DNA from: Planctomycetota bacterium
Lineage (GTDB): Bacteria > Planctomycetota > Brocadiia > SM23-32
Direction: 5' to 3'
NCBI GenBank assembly: GCA_030604585.1
Contig: JAUVVP010000172.1
Span: forward strand, 1 to 5,646
DNA: 5,646 nucleotides
Each line of letters starts with the position of its first letter. The first letter of the stretch is position 1. The position numbers were made by a program, and so were the translations under genes. Shown piece after piece: positions 1 through 5,646 of this stretch. The notes beneath the pieces are model-generated. The model saw nothing but the letters and a program-made list of their open reading frames with translations. It was not told the origin of the DNA and searched no databases.

Positions 1-509
1 CCACTTCCCTCACACTGGCCAGGGCCGTCGCGAAACTGGCCCCGTTCGACCTGGTCCTGACCGGCGTCAGGGCCACCGACGGCGAGACCAGTCAGGTGGG
101 GCCGGGCGTGGCATCCCTGCTCGGCCTGCCGCTCGCCACCTACACCAGCCGCATGGTGACCGCTGAGGACAGCGCCATCACCGTCGAGAGGCTGCTCGAG
201 ACGGGGTACGAGACGCTCAGGCTGCCGCTTCCCTGTCTGCTGACCGTGGGGATGGAGATCGGCTATCCGCGGCTGCCGACTTTGCGCGGAAAGCAGCGCG
301 CCAGGACCGCGCCCGTGGCCGTGTGGGGGCCGGCCGAACTGGACGTGGACGAGGACCTGGTCGGGCTCAGGGGTTCTCCGACCCGGGTCGTCAAGATCGC
401 GCGGCCCCGGGTCACCAGGAAGGGGCGAGTGGTGGACGTGGGGAAGGTGGGCCCCGCAAAGGCGGCGAGGGAACTCGCCGATTTCCTCCAACAGAGGAAC
501 CTGCTGTGA
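1..509 (+). CDS. etfB: Electron transfer flavoprotein, beta subunit (C-terminal part, 5' end outside window)
   Basis: The reading frame is open from base 3 to the TGA at 507-509, giving about 168 residues. EtfB proteins usually have about 250-265, so roughly the first 90-100 residues lie off the left edge. The visible part includes the nucleotide/flavin-binding signature TGVRATDGETSQVGP near its start (bases about 60-105). Later come GYPRLPTLRGKQRAR and GLRGSPTRV, both typical of EtfB C-terminal halves. EtfB pairs with EtfA to form a cytoplasmic FAD-carrying electron shuttle. In electron-bifurcating forms EtfB holds the second FAD, and the DGET/QVGP and GSPT segments resemble that group; this is inference from remembered alignments. 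The GTG at 96 is internal and is not the real start. The stop overlaps the etfA start by 4 bases, so the two subunits are probably translationally coupled. Confidence 0.92.
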   Translation, partial: TSLTLARAVAKLAPFDLVLTGVRATDGETSQVGPGVASLLGLPLATYTSRMVTAEDSAITVERLLETGYETLRLPLPCLLTVGMEIGYPRLPTLRGKQRARTAPVAVWGPAELDVDEDLVGLRGSPTRVVKIARPRVTRKGRVVDVGKVGPAKAARELADFLQQRNLL

Positions 510-1570
510 ATGCGCCCGCAGAAGGCGAACAACCGCTGACCGGCGGGGCAGTCTGGACCGTGGCGGAGCAGGTCGGCGGACGCCTCACGCCGGTCTCCTA
601 CGAGCTGCTGGCCTGGGGAAGGCAACTGGCCGATAAGCTGGACGCCCTGGGGAGGAAAGGCGCCGAGCTCTGCTCGGTCGTGATGGGTACGGGCCTGGAT
701 GAGGGGGACCTCCGGGGGCTTATACTCCGCGGCGCGGACAAGGTATATGTCGTCGAATCGCCGGCGTTGGAACGGTTCCTGGCGAGGCCGTATACCAGGG
801 CGCTTGAGCGCCTCATCAGGTGGCACAAACCGGAGATCATCCTGGCCGGCGCCACCACCACGGGCCGCACCCTCATGCCATATCTCGCCGTCCGCATTCC
901 CACCGGCCTTACGGCCGATTGCACGGGCCTGGACATAGACGACGAGACCGGCAACCTCATCCAGACGCGGCCCGCCATCGGGGGCAACGTCCTGGCCACC
1001 ATCGTGACGGCCACGCACCGCCCGCAGATGGCCACCGTCAGGCCCCGCTCGGCCGTGCCGCCTCCGCCCGTGGACGGGCGCCAGGGGGAGGTCATTAGAG
1101 TCCAGATGGACGAGCAGCTCCTGCAAAGCCGCGTCGAACGGCTCGGCTTCCGCAGCCTCGAGCGGGACGAGGCGAACATCCAGGAGGCCGAGAAGGTGGT
1201 CTCTGGCGGGCGCGGGCTGAAGAAGGCCGAGAACTTCGCCCTCATCAGGGAGCTGGCGCAGAAGCTCGGCGCGGCGGTCGGCGCCTCCAGGGACGCCGTC
1301 GAGCGGGGCTGGATCCCCTACCCGCACCAGGTCGGCCTGAGCGGCAAGACCGTGAGCCCCGGGCTCTACGTCGCCGTCGGCATCTCCGGCAGCATCCAGC
1401 ACCTGGCCGGCATGAGGACCGCCGACTGCATCGTGGCAGTCAACAACGACCCGGACGCGCAGATATTCCAGGTGGCCGACTTCGGCGTGGTCGGCGACCT
1501 GTTCGAGTTCCTGCCCGCACTCGTGGAGGAGCTGGAGCGGCGGAAGCCCGGGAAGGGGGCCGACGGATGA
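506..1570 (+). CDS. etfA: Electron transfer flavoprotein, alpha subunit
   Basis: This is a 354-residue protein, slightly longer than the usual 310-340. The start chosen is GTG at 506, overlapping the etfB stop as GTGA and preceded by GAGGA at 494-498. The nearby ATG at 510 is in another frame and closes quickly; an upstream extension of this frame overlaps etfB. The N-terminal alpha/beta domain (about 14-200) contains TTTGR at 117-121, PTGLTADCTGLDID from 132 and QTRPAIGGNVLATI from 153. The C-terminal FAD domain contains VVSGGRGL 231-238, GKTVSP 280-285, GISGSIQHLAGM 292-303 and NNDPDAQIFQVADFG from 313, the standard EtfA FAD-binding motifs. The role is to accept electrons from a partner dehydrogenase through FAD. 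No N-terminal CxxC-rich ferredoxin-like domain is present. The stop overlaps the next start as ATGA. Confidence 0.96.
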   Translation: MNAPAEGEQPLTGGAVWTVAEQVGGRLTPVSYELLAWGRQLADKLDALGRKGAELCSVVMGTGLDEGDLRGLILRGADKVYVVESPALERFLARPYTRALERLIRWHKPEIILAGATTTGRTLMPYLAVRIPTGLTADCTGLDIDDETGNLIQTRPAIGGNVLATIVTATHRPQMATVRPRSAVPPPPVDGRQGEVIRVQMDEQLLQSRVERLGFRSLERDEANIQEAEKVVSGGRGLKKAENFALIRELAQKLGAAVGASRDAVERGWIPYPHQVGLSGKTVSPGLYVAVGISGSIQHLAGMRTADCIVAVNNDPDAQIFQVADFGVVGDLFEFLPALVEELERRKPGKGADG

Positions 1571-2991
1571 ATCCTTACGACTACGCCCCGGTCACTGAAG
1601 AGGTCATCGAAGAGCTGGCCCGCATCGTGGGCGAGCGCTTCGTCCTCACCGACGCGGAGAAACTGGAGCCCTACTCCCACGATGAGGTGGCCGGCGAGGA
1701 ATACGCGCGCATGCCGGAGGTAGTGGTCAAGCCGCGCACCGCCCAGGAGGTCGCCGAGATCGTGAAGCTGGCCAACCGCCGGCGCATCCCGGTCACGCCT
1801 CGCGGCGCCGGCAGCGGGCTGTCCGGCGGCGCCGTGCCCGTCCACCGGGGGATGGTCCTCTCCACGGAGCGGATGAACGAAATCCTGGAGATAGACGAGG
1901 CCAACATGATGGTCGTCGTCGAGCCCGGCGTGGTCACCAACGACATCAACGAGGAGCTGGCGCCGCTGGGGCTCTTCTACGCCGGCTACCCGATGAGCGT
2001 GGAGACCTGCTACATAGGCGGCAACGCCGCCGAGAACGCCGGCGGCGGGAATGCGATCAATTCCGGCGTCACCGAAAGATACGTGCTCGGGCTCCAGGTC
2101 GTCATGCCCACGGGCGAGGTCGTGGAACTGGGCGGCAAGCGCGTCAAGGACGTCACCGGCTATAACCTCCTCAAGCTCATGGTCGGCAGCGAGGGGACGC
2201 TGGGCATCATCACGCGGATCACGTTGAAGCTGCTGCCGCTTCCGCGGGCCCAGGTCGCGCTGCTTGTGCTCTTTGCGGACACGCCGTCGGCCATCGCGAT
2301 CGTGCCGACGATCATGACGCAGGGCGGCGTCATCCCCGCCGCCGTGGAGTTCATGGACCAGCTCTCCGTGCGCGTTACCTGCGAATACCTCAACGAACAG
2401 TTGCCCTACGAGCAGGCGGGGGCCATGCTCCTCATCGAAGTGGACGGCAGCGAGGAGGAGCGCGTCCAGCGCGACTACGACACCATCGGCGAGCTTTGCC
2501 TCCAGAACGGCGCCCTGGAGGTCTACGTCGCCGACAACCGCACCACGCGGGAGCGGCTCTGGCGTATCCGGCGCAACATCGCCGAGGCCTTCAAGGTCGT
2601 CAGCCCCCACCAGAGCATCGAGGACATCGTCGTGCCCACCGCGAGCATCCCGGACATCATGCCGGAGCTGGACCGGATAGCGCAGCAGTACGGGGTGCAG
2701 ATGCCCTGCTACGGCCATGCAGGCGACGGCAACCTGCACGCCACCGTGGTCAAGGACCCCGACGACTCGATGGACGAGTGGCACGAGAAGCTCCCCCGCG
2801 TCCTGGCGGACCTTTACTGCGTGGTGAAGGAACTCGGCGGCACCATCAGCGGCGAGCACGGCATCGGCTCCAAGAGGAAGGCGTTCATGAGCCTGGTGGC
2901 GAGCGAGGCCGAGCTGGAGCTGATGAGGAAGATCAAGCGCGCCCTCGACCCGAACAACATCCTCAACCCCGGGAAGATCTTCGACCTCTGA
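1567..2991 (+). CDS. FAD-binding 2-hydroxyacid (D-lactate/glycolate-type) dehydrogenase, Etf-linked
   Basis: The protein has 474 residues, normal for the GlcD/LctD family. The ATG at 1567 overlaps the etfA stop by 4 bases and follows GGAAGGGGG at 1551-1559. The N-terminal PCMH-type FAD domain (about 45-225) has VTPRGAGSGLSGG 76-88, GYPMSVETCYIGGN 140-153, KDVTGYNL 194-201 and GSEGTLGI 207-214. The C-terminal FAD-oxidase domain has CYGHAGDGNLH 381-391, GEHGIG 429-434 and the ending NPGKIFDL 467-474. These histidine-bearing motifs line the substrate site in this family. The enzyme oxidises a 2-hydroxy acid to the 2-oxo acid. With etfB and etfA directly upstream and no glcE or glcF visible downstream, electrons most likely go to Etf, as in lctBCD lactate dehydrogenase. 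Lactate is preferred by context, while glycolate or another hydroxy acid cannot be excluded. It appears cytoplasmic: no signal peptide or membrane segment is seen. Confidence 0.92.
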   Translation: MNPYDYAPVTEEVIEELARIVGERFVLTDAEKLEPYSHDEVAGEEYARMPEVVVKPRTAQEVAEIVKLANRRRIPVTPRGAGSGLSGGAVPVHRGMVLSTERMNEILEIDEANMMVVVEPGVVTNDINEELAPLGLFYAGYPMSVETCYIGGNAAENAGGGNAINSGVTERYVLGLQVVMPTGEVVELGGKRVKDVTGYNLLKLMVGSEGTLGIITRITLKLLPLPRAQVALLVLFADTPSAIAIVPTIMTQGGVIPAAVEFMDQLSVRVTCEYLNEQLPYEQAGAMLLIEVDGSEEERVQRDYDTIGELCLQNGALEVYVADNRTTRERLWRIRRNIAEAFKVVSPHQSIEDIVVPTASIPDIMPELDRIAQQYGVQMPCYGHAGDGNLHATVVKDPDDSMDEWHEKLPRVLADLYCVVKELGGTISGEHGIGSKRKAFMSLVASEAELELMRKIKRALDPNNILNPGKIFDL

Positions 2992-3042
2992 GCGCGGCGA
3001 GACCAGAGGGCGAATCGGGACTGTTTTCCGCCCCCGTGGCGG

Positions 3043-3071
3043 TTGTGCGGCCACTCCCTGGCCCGTATAAT
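3043..3071 (+). promoter_or_regulatory. Candidate sigma-70 promoter upstream of the first GH20-like gene
   Basis: TATAAT at 3066-3071 matches the -10 consensus exactly. TTGTGC at 3043-3048 matches three of six -35 positions, the important TTG. The spacer is exactly 17 bases. The site lies 59 bases before the ATG at 3130, in a GC-rich gap where such an AT-rich hexamer stands out. It would start transcription near 3078-3080, separate from the etf operon, and could drive one or both GH20-like genes. The evidence is sequence match only. Confidence 0.55.
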
Positions 3072-3114
3072 CCCGGCCTCAGCCTGCGAGCCGGACAAGT
3101 TGCAGGCCCGCGTC

Positions 3115-3123
3115 GAGGAGGGA
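3115..3123 (+). promoter_or_regulatory. Ribosome binding site of the first GH20-like gene
   Basis: GAGGAGGGA contains AGGAGG at 3116-3121, eight bases before the ATG at 3130. It fixes that ATG as the start. The ATG at 3123 inside the same stretch opens a frame that stops after five codons. Confidence 0.8.
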
Positions 3124-3129
3124 TGAAAG

Positions 3130-4263
3130 ATGTCCTATAGATGTCGTCTGACGACCGCCGTAGCGGTTGCGCTCATTGCCGGCGCTGCGGCGCTTGGCTG
3201 CCATGCGACCGAGACAAGGGAGGCGAGCGCCCAGGAGCCGCCCGCTGTTGGGGACGAGCTGCCCGTGCGCGGGCTGCACGTGAGCGTCTGGGGCAGCGTG
3301 GACCTGGACCTGTGCGAGAAGTTCATCCGCGAGGCCCTGCCGGCCGAGGGCGTCAACGTCCTGGTGCTGGAGCTTGGCTACAACTACGCTTACACCTCGT
3401 ACCCGCAGGTCGCCCACGAAGGAGGACTGAGCAAAGGCGACGTGCAGCGGCTGCTGGCGGCCTGCCGCGAGGCCGGGGTCAAGCTCATCCCGCAGATCAA
3501 CTGCTTCGGGCATCAGTCCTGGGGCGCCCGCAGCCACGGGCTCCTGCGAGCGTTCCCCGAGTTCGACGAAAGCCCCCACATCCCGCAGGACGCCGGCCGC
3601 CGCGAGATCTACTGCCGCAGCTACTGCCCGCTGCACCCCGAGGTGCACAAGGTGGTCTTCTCGCTGATTGACGAGCTGGCCGACGCCTTCGAAGCGACCG
3701 ACTGCCACGTCGGCATGGACGAGGTGTTCGTCATTGCCGAGGAGAACTGCCCGCGCTGCGGGGGGAAGGACACCGCCGAGCTTTTCGCCGGCGAAGTGAA
3801 GGCCCTGCACGGCAATCTGGCCGGGAAGGGGCGCACGATGTGGATGTGGGGCGACCGCTTCATAGACGGCGAGGAAATGGGTATCGGCAGGTGGGAGGCC
3901 AGTGTGAACGGCACGCATCGCGCCCTGGACATGGTGCCGAAGGACATCATCATCTGCGACTGGCATTACGACCGCGCACCGCAGACCCCGGCCTATTTCC
4001 TCGAAAAGGGGTTCGGCGTGGTTGCATGCCCATGGCGGAAGGAGAAGGTGGCCCTGGAGCAGCTCGAGATGATACGCGAGCTGCGCAAGGAGAACGACCG
4101 TGCCCTCGGCATGCTCCAGACGACGTGGTGCGGCTTCGAGCGCTTCGTGAGGGCCTACAACGGCGAACTAGACGCGGAGGAGCGAAGGAACCGCAGCGCT
4201 GTCGAGGCGGCGCGCTGCTTCAAGACGCTCTTCGCCGCCATCCGGGGCGAGGACCCGGACTGA
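3130..4263 (+). CDS. GH20-like glycoside hydrolase, exported (probable lipoprotein), copy A
   Basis: The protein has 377 residues, with an ATG supported by the site at 3115-3123. Residues 1-23 form an export signal: basic start MSYRCR, then a hydrophobic stretch from about 10 to 22. The segment ALGC puts a lipobox-like cysteine at 24; ASA-QE at 32-36 offers an alternative signal peptidase I site. From residue 43 the chain reads as one TIM barrel. Likely strands are RGLHVSV, VNVLVLEL, VKLIPQIN, CHVGMDEVF, RTMWMWGDR, DIIICDWHY, GFGVVACPW and LGMLQTTW. HVGMDE at 193-198 matches the GH20 acetamide-assisting Asp and acid/base Glu (D197, E198), so beta-N-acetylhexosaminidase-like activity is inferred. 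The usual GH20 N-terminal accessory domain is absent. Cysteines 162, 166, 207 and 210 bracket the catalytic pair. A close paralog follows downstream. The substrate is unknown. Confidence 0.85.
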   Translation: MSYRCRLTTAVAVALIAGAAALGCHATETREASAQEPPAVGDELPVRGLHVSVWGSVDLDLCEKFIREALPAEGVNVLVLELGYNYAYTSYPQVAHEGGLSKGDVQRLLAACREAGVKLIPQINCFGHQSWGARSHGLLRAFPEFDESPHIPQDAGRREIYCRSYCPLHPEVHKVVFSLIDELADAFEATDCHVGMDEVFVIAEENCPRCGGKDTAELFAGEVKALHGNLAGKGRTMWMWGDRFIDGEEMGIGRWEASVNGTHRALDMVPKDIIICDWHYDRAPQTPAYFLEKGFGVVACPWRKEKVALEQLEMIRELRKENDRALGMLQTTWCGFERFVRAYNGELDAEERRNRSAVEAARCFKTLFAAIRGEDPD

Positions 4264-5386
4264 GGCGGCTGCGTGCGCATCCGATCCCGTGCGGGCGCGC
4301 CGTGAAGGCAGCTTAGGGTTGTGAACTGACCTTACCGATCTCATGGAAGGAGGCAGAACGTTGGCAGGTAATGAGCGGTCAGAGCAGTCGGAGTTCCCCG
4401 TGCGCGGTCTGCACGTGGGGGTCGGACGGAAAGGCGACGTAGCGCGCTGGGAGAAGTTCATCGGCGAGGCCCTCCCACAGGAGGGCGCGAACCTGCTGGT
4501 CGTCGAGATCAACTACAGCTACGCCTACGAGTCGTATCCGCAGGTGGCCGGGGACGGCGCGCTGGCCGCCGAAGATGTCAAGCGGCTGGTGACGGCATGC
4601 CGCAACGCCGGGGTCGAGCTTGTCCCGCAGATCAACGCCCTGGGCCACCAATCGTGGACCGGGCGCAGTAGCGGGCTGCTGCGCGCGTTCCCGGACTTCG
4701 ACGAGCGGCCCGACATCCCGCAGGACGCGGGCAAAGAGGTCCTCTACTGTCGCAGCTACTGCCCGCTGCACCCCGAGGTGCACGGGGTCTTCTTCGCACT
4801 GATGGACGAGCTGGCGGATGCCTGCGAGGCGAGGCAGCTCCACGTCGGCATGGACGAGGTCTTCCTGATCGCCGAGGAGAAGTGCCCGCGCTGCCGCGGC
4901 AAGGACCCGGCGGAACTGTTCGCCGGCGAGGTGAGCGCCCTGCGCGATCACCTGGCCGAGCAGGGCCGCACGATGTGGATGTGGGGCGACAGGTTCATCA
5001 ACGCGGCCGATTACCCGACCGGCCTCTGGGAAGGCAGCGAGAACGACACCTGGCCGGCCGTGGACAAGGTCGCGAAGGACATCGTCATCTGCGACTGGCA
5101 CTACGAGCGCGCCTTCGAGACCCCGGAGTTCTTCGCGCGGAAGGGCTTCGGCGTGGTCGCCTCCCCGTGGCGGAAGGAGGACGTCGCCCTGGATGAGCTG
5201 CGCATAATGCAGCGCCTGCGGCAGGAGAGCGACCGGGCACTCGGCGTGCTCCAGACGACGTGGTGTGGCTTCGACTCCTTCGTGCGGGCCTATTACGGCG
5301 AGCTGGACCCCGAGGGGAGACGAAGCCGGGGTCCGATCGAGGCGGCCCATTGCTTCAAGACCCTCTTCGCCGCGCTGCGCGGCGAA
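3256..5386 (+). repeat. Tandem gene duplication (two 996-base units, 3256-4251 and 4391-5386)
   Basis: The two units align codon for codon without any gap over 332 residues, with about 224 identical by hand count (67%). They are offset by 1135 bases. Exact nucleotide matches survive over conserved motifs: 33 bases at 3616-3648 and 4751-4783, and 20 bases at 3706-3725 and 4841-4860 covering the catalytic Asp-Glu. The flanks (signal sequence, spacer, last three codons of copy A) are not shared. This indicates an old duplication now held by protein-level selection rather than a recent copy. Confidence 0.8.
4345..4353 (+). promoter_or_regulatory. Ribosome binding site that decides the TTG start of copy B
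   Basis: GGAAGGAGG contains the near-perfect anti-16S match AAGGAGG at 4347-4353, seven bases before an in-frame TTG at 4361. The alternative in-frame ATG at 4343 sits on the edge of this site and has no Shine-Dalgarno sequence of its own upstream. Confidence 0.7.
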
Positions 5387-5389
5387 TAA
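4361..5389 (+). CDS. GH20-like glycoside hydrolase, no export signal, copy B
   Basis: With the TTG start at 4361 the protein has 342 residues; the ATG at 4343 would add six (MEGGRT). TTG is preferred because the strong ribosome site at 4345-4353 lies seven bases before it. An in-frame TGA at 4322-4324 blocks any further extension, so no signal peptide can be hidden upstream and a cytoplasmic location is inferred. The barrel begins at residue 11 and aligns without gaps to copy A. HVGMDE is at 161-166, with D165 and E166 as the presumed GH20 assisting and acid/base residues. Cysteines 130, 134, 175 and 178 match those of copy A, and WMWGDR, CDWHY and QTTWCGF are kept. Most differences fall in surface-like stretches such as residues 20-29 and 218-237. 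It lies 97 bases after copy A and is probably cotranscribed. A beta-N-acetylhexosaminidase-like role is inferred; the substrate is unknown. Confidence 0.83.
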   Translation: MAGNERSEQSEFPVRGLHVGVGRKGDVARWEKFIGEALPQEGANLLVVEINYSYAYESYPQVAGDGALAAEDVKRLVTACRNAGVELVPQINALGHQSWTGRSSGLLRAFPDFDERPDIPQDAGKEVLYCRSYCPLHPEVHGVFFALMDELADACEARQLHVGMDEVFLIAEEKCPRCRGKDPAELFAGEVSALRDHLAEQGRTMWMWGDRFINAADYPTGLWEGSENDTWPAVDKVAKDIVICDWHYERAFETPEFFARKGFGVVASPWRKEDVALDELRIMQRLRQESDRALGVLQTTWCGFDSFVRAYYGELDPEGRRSRGPIEAAHCFKTLFAALRGE

Positions 5390-5432
5390 GCCGGACGCGG
5401 CATCGCCGCAAAGGTCGTCAACGCGCCGTAAC

Positions 5433-5458
5433 CGACTCCGTGCCCCCTACAATCCGGG
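5433..5458 (+). promoter_or_regulatory. Promoter-like motif similar to the one before copy A
   Basis: TACAAT at 5448-5453 is preceded by 15 bases (5433-5447) that match 11 of 15 bases before the TATAAT at 3066, and the following CC.GGC is also shared. No convincing -35 lies 17 bases upstream (GCCGTA at 5425-5430). It points into the convergent - strand gene, so either it drives a short antisense transcript, or it is a relic or a chance match. Confidence 0.25.
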
Positions 5459-5498
5459 CGCACGAGCATGGGGCCGGCAACTCACAACCGGGGCCGGC

Positions 5499-5646
5499 TC
5501 AGAAGCCGGGGACCTTGCCCTTGCTGAGGGTGCTCACGATGGTCGAGATGCCCCCGAAGAAGGCTTCGGCCAGGATGAGGGCGATAAAGAAGAAACGGGC
5601 CTGCCGCATAAGCTTGCCGCTGCCGAACTTCATGAAGCCCACCTTC
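5499..5646 (-). CDS. C-terminal end of a multi-pass membrane protein (DUF6784/DUF6785-like, partial)
   Basis: Reading the - strand, a frame open from the right edge ends at TGA (5501-5499) and gives 48 residues. It starts KVGFMKFGSGKLMRQAR and ends STLSKGKVPGF. The segment RFFFIALILAEAFFGGIS is hydrophobic and long enough for one membrane helix, preceded by positive charges (K, R, R), which favours a cytoplasmic side before the helix. The pattern 'basic residues, ARxFFxxLILxE, small-residue helix' recalls the last helix of DUF6784/DUF6785 membrane proteins of Planctomycetota and Lentisphaerota; this is from memory and moderate at best. A transporter permease tail is an alternative. Codon use matches the neighbours. 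It converges on copy B with a 109-base gap. Confidence 0.6.
   Translation of the reverse strand, partial: KVGFMKFGSGKLMRQARFFFIALILAEAFFGGISTIVSTLSKGKVPGF

Noticed and set aside
263..1402. Long - strand open frame opposite etfB/etfA
   Set aside because: It covers the same bases as clear Etf motifs on the + strand and its composition looks like a shadow frame.
3028..3042. Hairpin CCGCC/GGCGG after the dehydrogenase gene as a terminator
   Set aside because: The stem is only five pairs and no T run follows on the + strand; it also touches the -35 candidate.
1366..3054. Long - strand open frame of 562 codons opposite the dehydrogenase gene
   Set aside because: It is a shadow of GC-rich codon bias. 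It lies antisense to an unmistakable FAD-dehydrogenase and its translation is low-complexity, rich in D, H, V, G and A.
3079..3966. - strand open frame opposite copy A, and its counterpart at 4379-5350 opposite copy B
   Set aside because: The two resemble each other only because the + strand genes are paralogs; no ribosome site or recognisable motif was seen.
5397..5409. Hairpin GCGGC-ATC-GCCGC just after copy B as a terminator
   Set aside because: It has a five-pair stem and is followed by A-rich, not T-rich, sequence. Such hairpins are common by chance at this GC content.
5494..5509. Six-pair hairpin CCGGCT/AGCCGG across the - strand stop codon
   Set aside because: It is short, without a T tract, and overlaps coding sequence; not enough to call a terminator.
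5468..5527. Nineteen-residue open frame after the TACAAT motif
   Set aside because: It has no ribosome site, is very short, and overlaps the end of the - strand gene.

Overview
This is a GC-rich bacterial stretch. It holds four complete or nearly complete genes on the + strand, one of them cut by the left edge, and the end of one gene on the - strand cut by the right edge. Coding is dense. Starts overlap the preceding stops by 4 bases inside the first operon, and Shine-Dalgarno sites are clear. I cannot name the organism. The pairing of short GH20-like hydrolases with a C-terminal tail resembling DUF6784/DUF6785 membrane proteins recalls Planctomycetota, Lentisphaerota and related lineages, but that rests on memory of family distribution, not on a search.

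Region 1 (1-2991) is a tight three-gene operon: the C-terminal part of an electron transfer flavoprotein beta subunit (etfB), a complete alpha subunit (etfA), and a complete FAD-binding glycolate/D-lactate dehydrogenase-type protein (GlcD/LctD-like). The order etfB-etfA-dehydrogenase is that of the lactate dehydrogenase/Etf module (lctBCD) of anaerobes such as Acetobacterium woodii. The simplest reading is oxidation of a 2-hydroxy acid, most likely lactate, with electrons passed to the Etf heterodimer. Whether this is flavin-based confurcation or simple delivery to a quinone pool cannot be settled here.

Region 2 (2992-3129) is a 138-base gap. It carries a good promoter candidate (perfect TATAAT, 17-base spacer, partial -35) and a strong ribosome binding site.

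Region 3 (3130-5389) is a tandem pair of paralogous GH20-like TIM-barrel proteins, about 67% identical over 332 ungapped residues by hand count. The first copy has an export signal (lipoprotein or cleavable). The second has none and probably starts at a TTG codon. Both keep the Asp-Glu pair expected of GH20 catalysis and four cysteines around it. The natural reading is one extracytoplasmic and one cytoplasmic version of the same enzyme.

Region 4 (5390-5646) holds a 109-base convergent gap with a second promoter-like motif similar to the one at 3051-3071, followed by the last 48 codons of a - strand membrane protein. No RNA genes, CRISPR arrays, insertion sequences or attachment sites were seen. 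The most unusual content is the exported/non-exported GH20-like pair with its cysteine cluster; nothing here shows a wholly new system.
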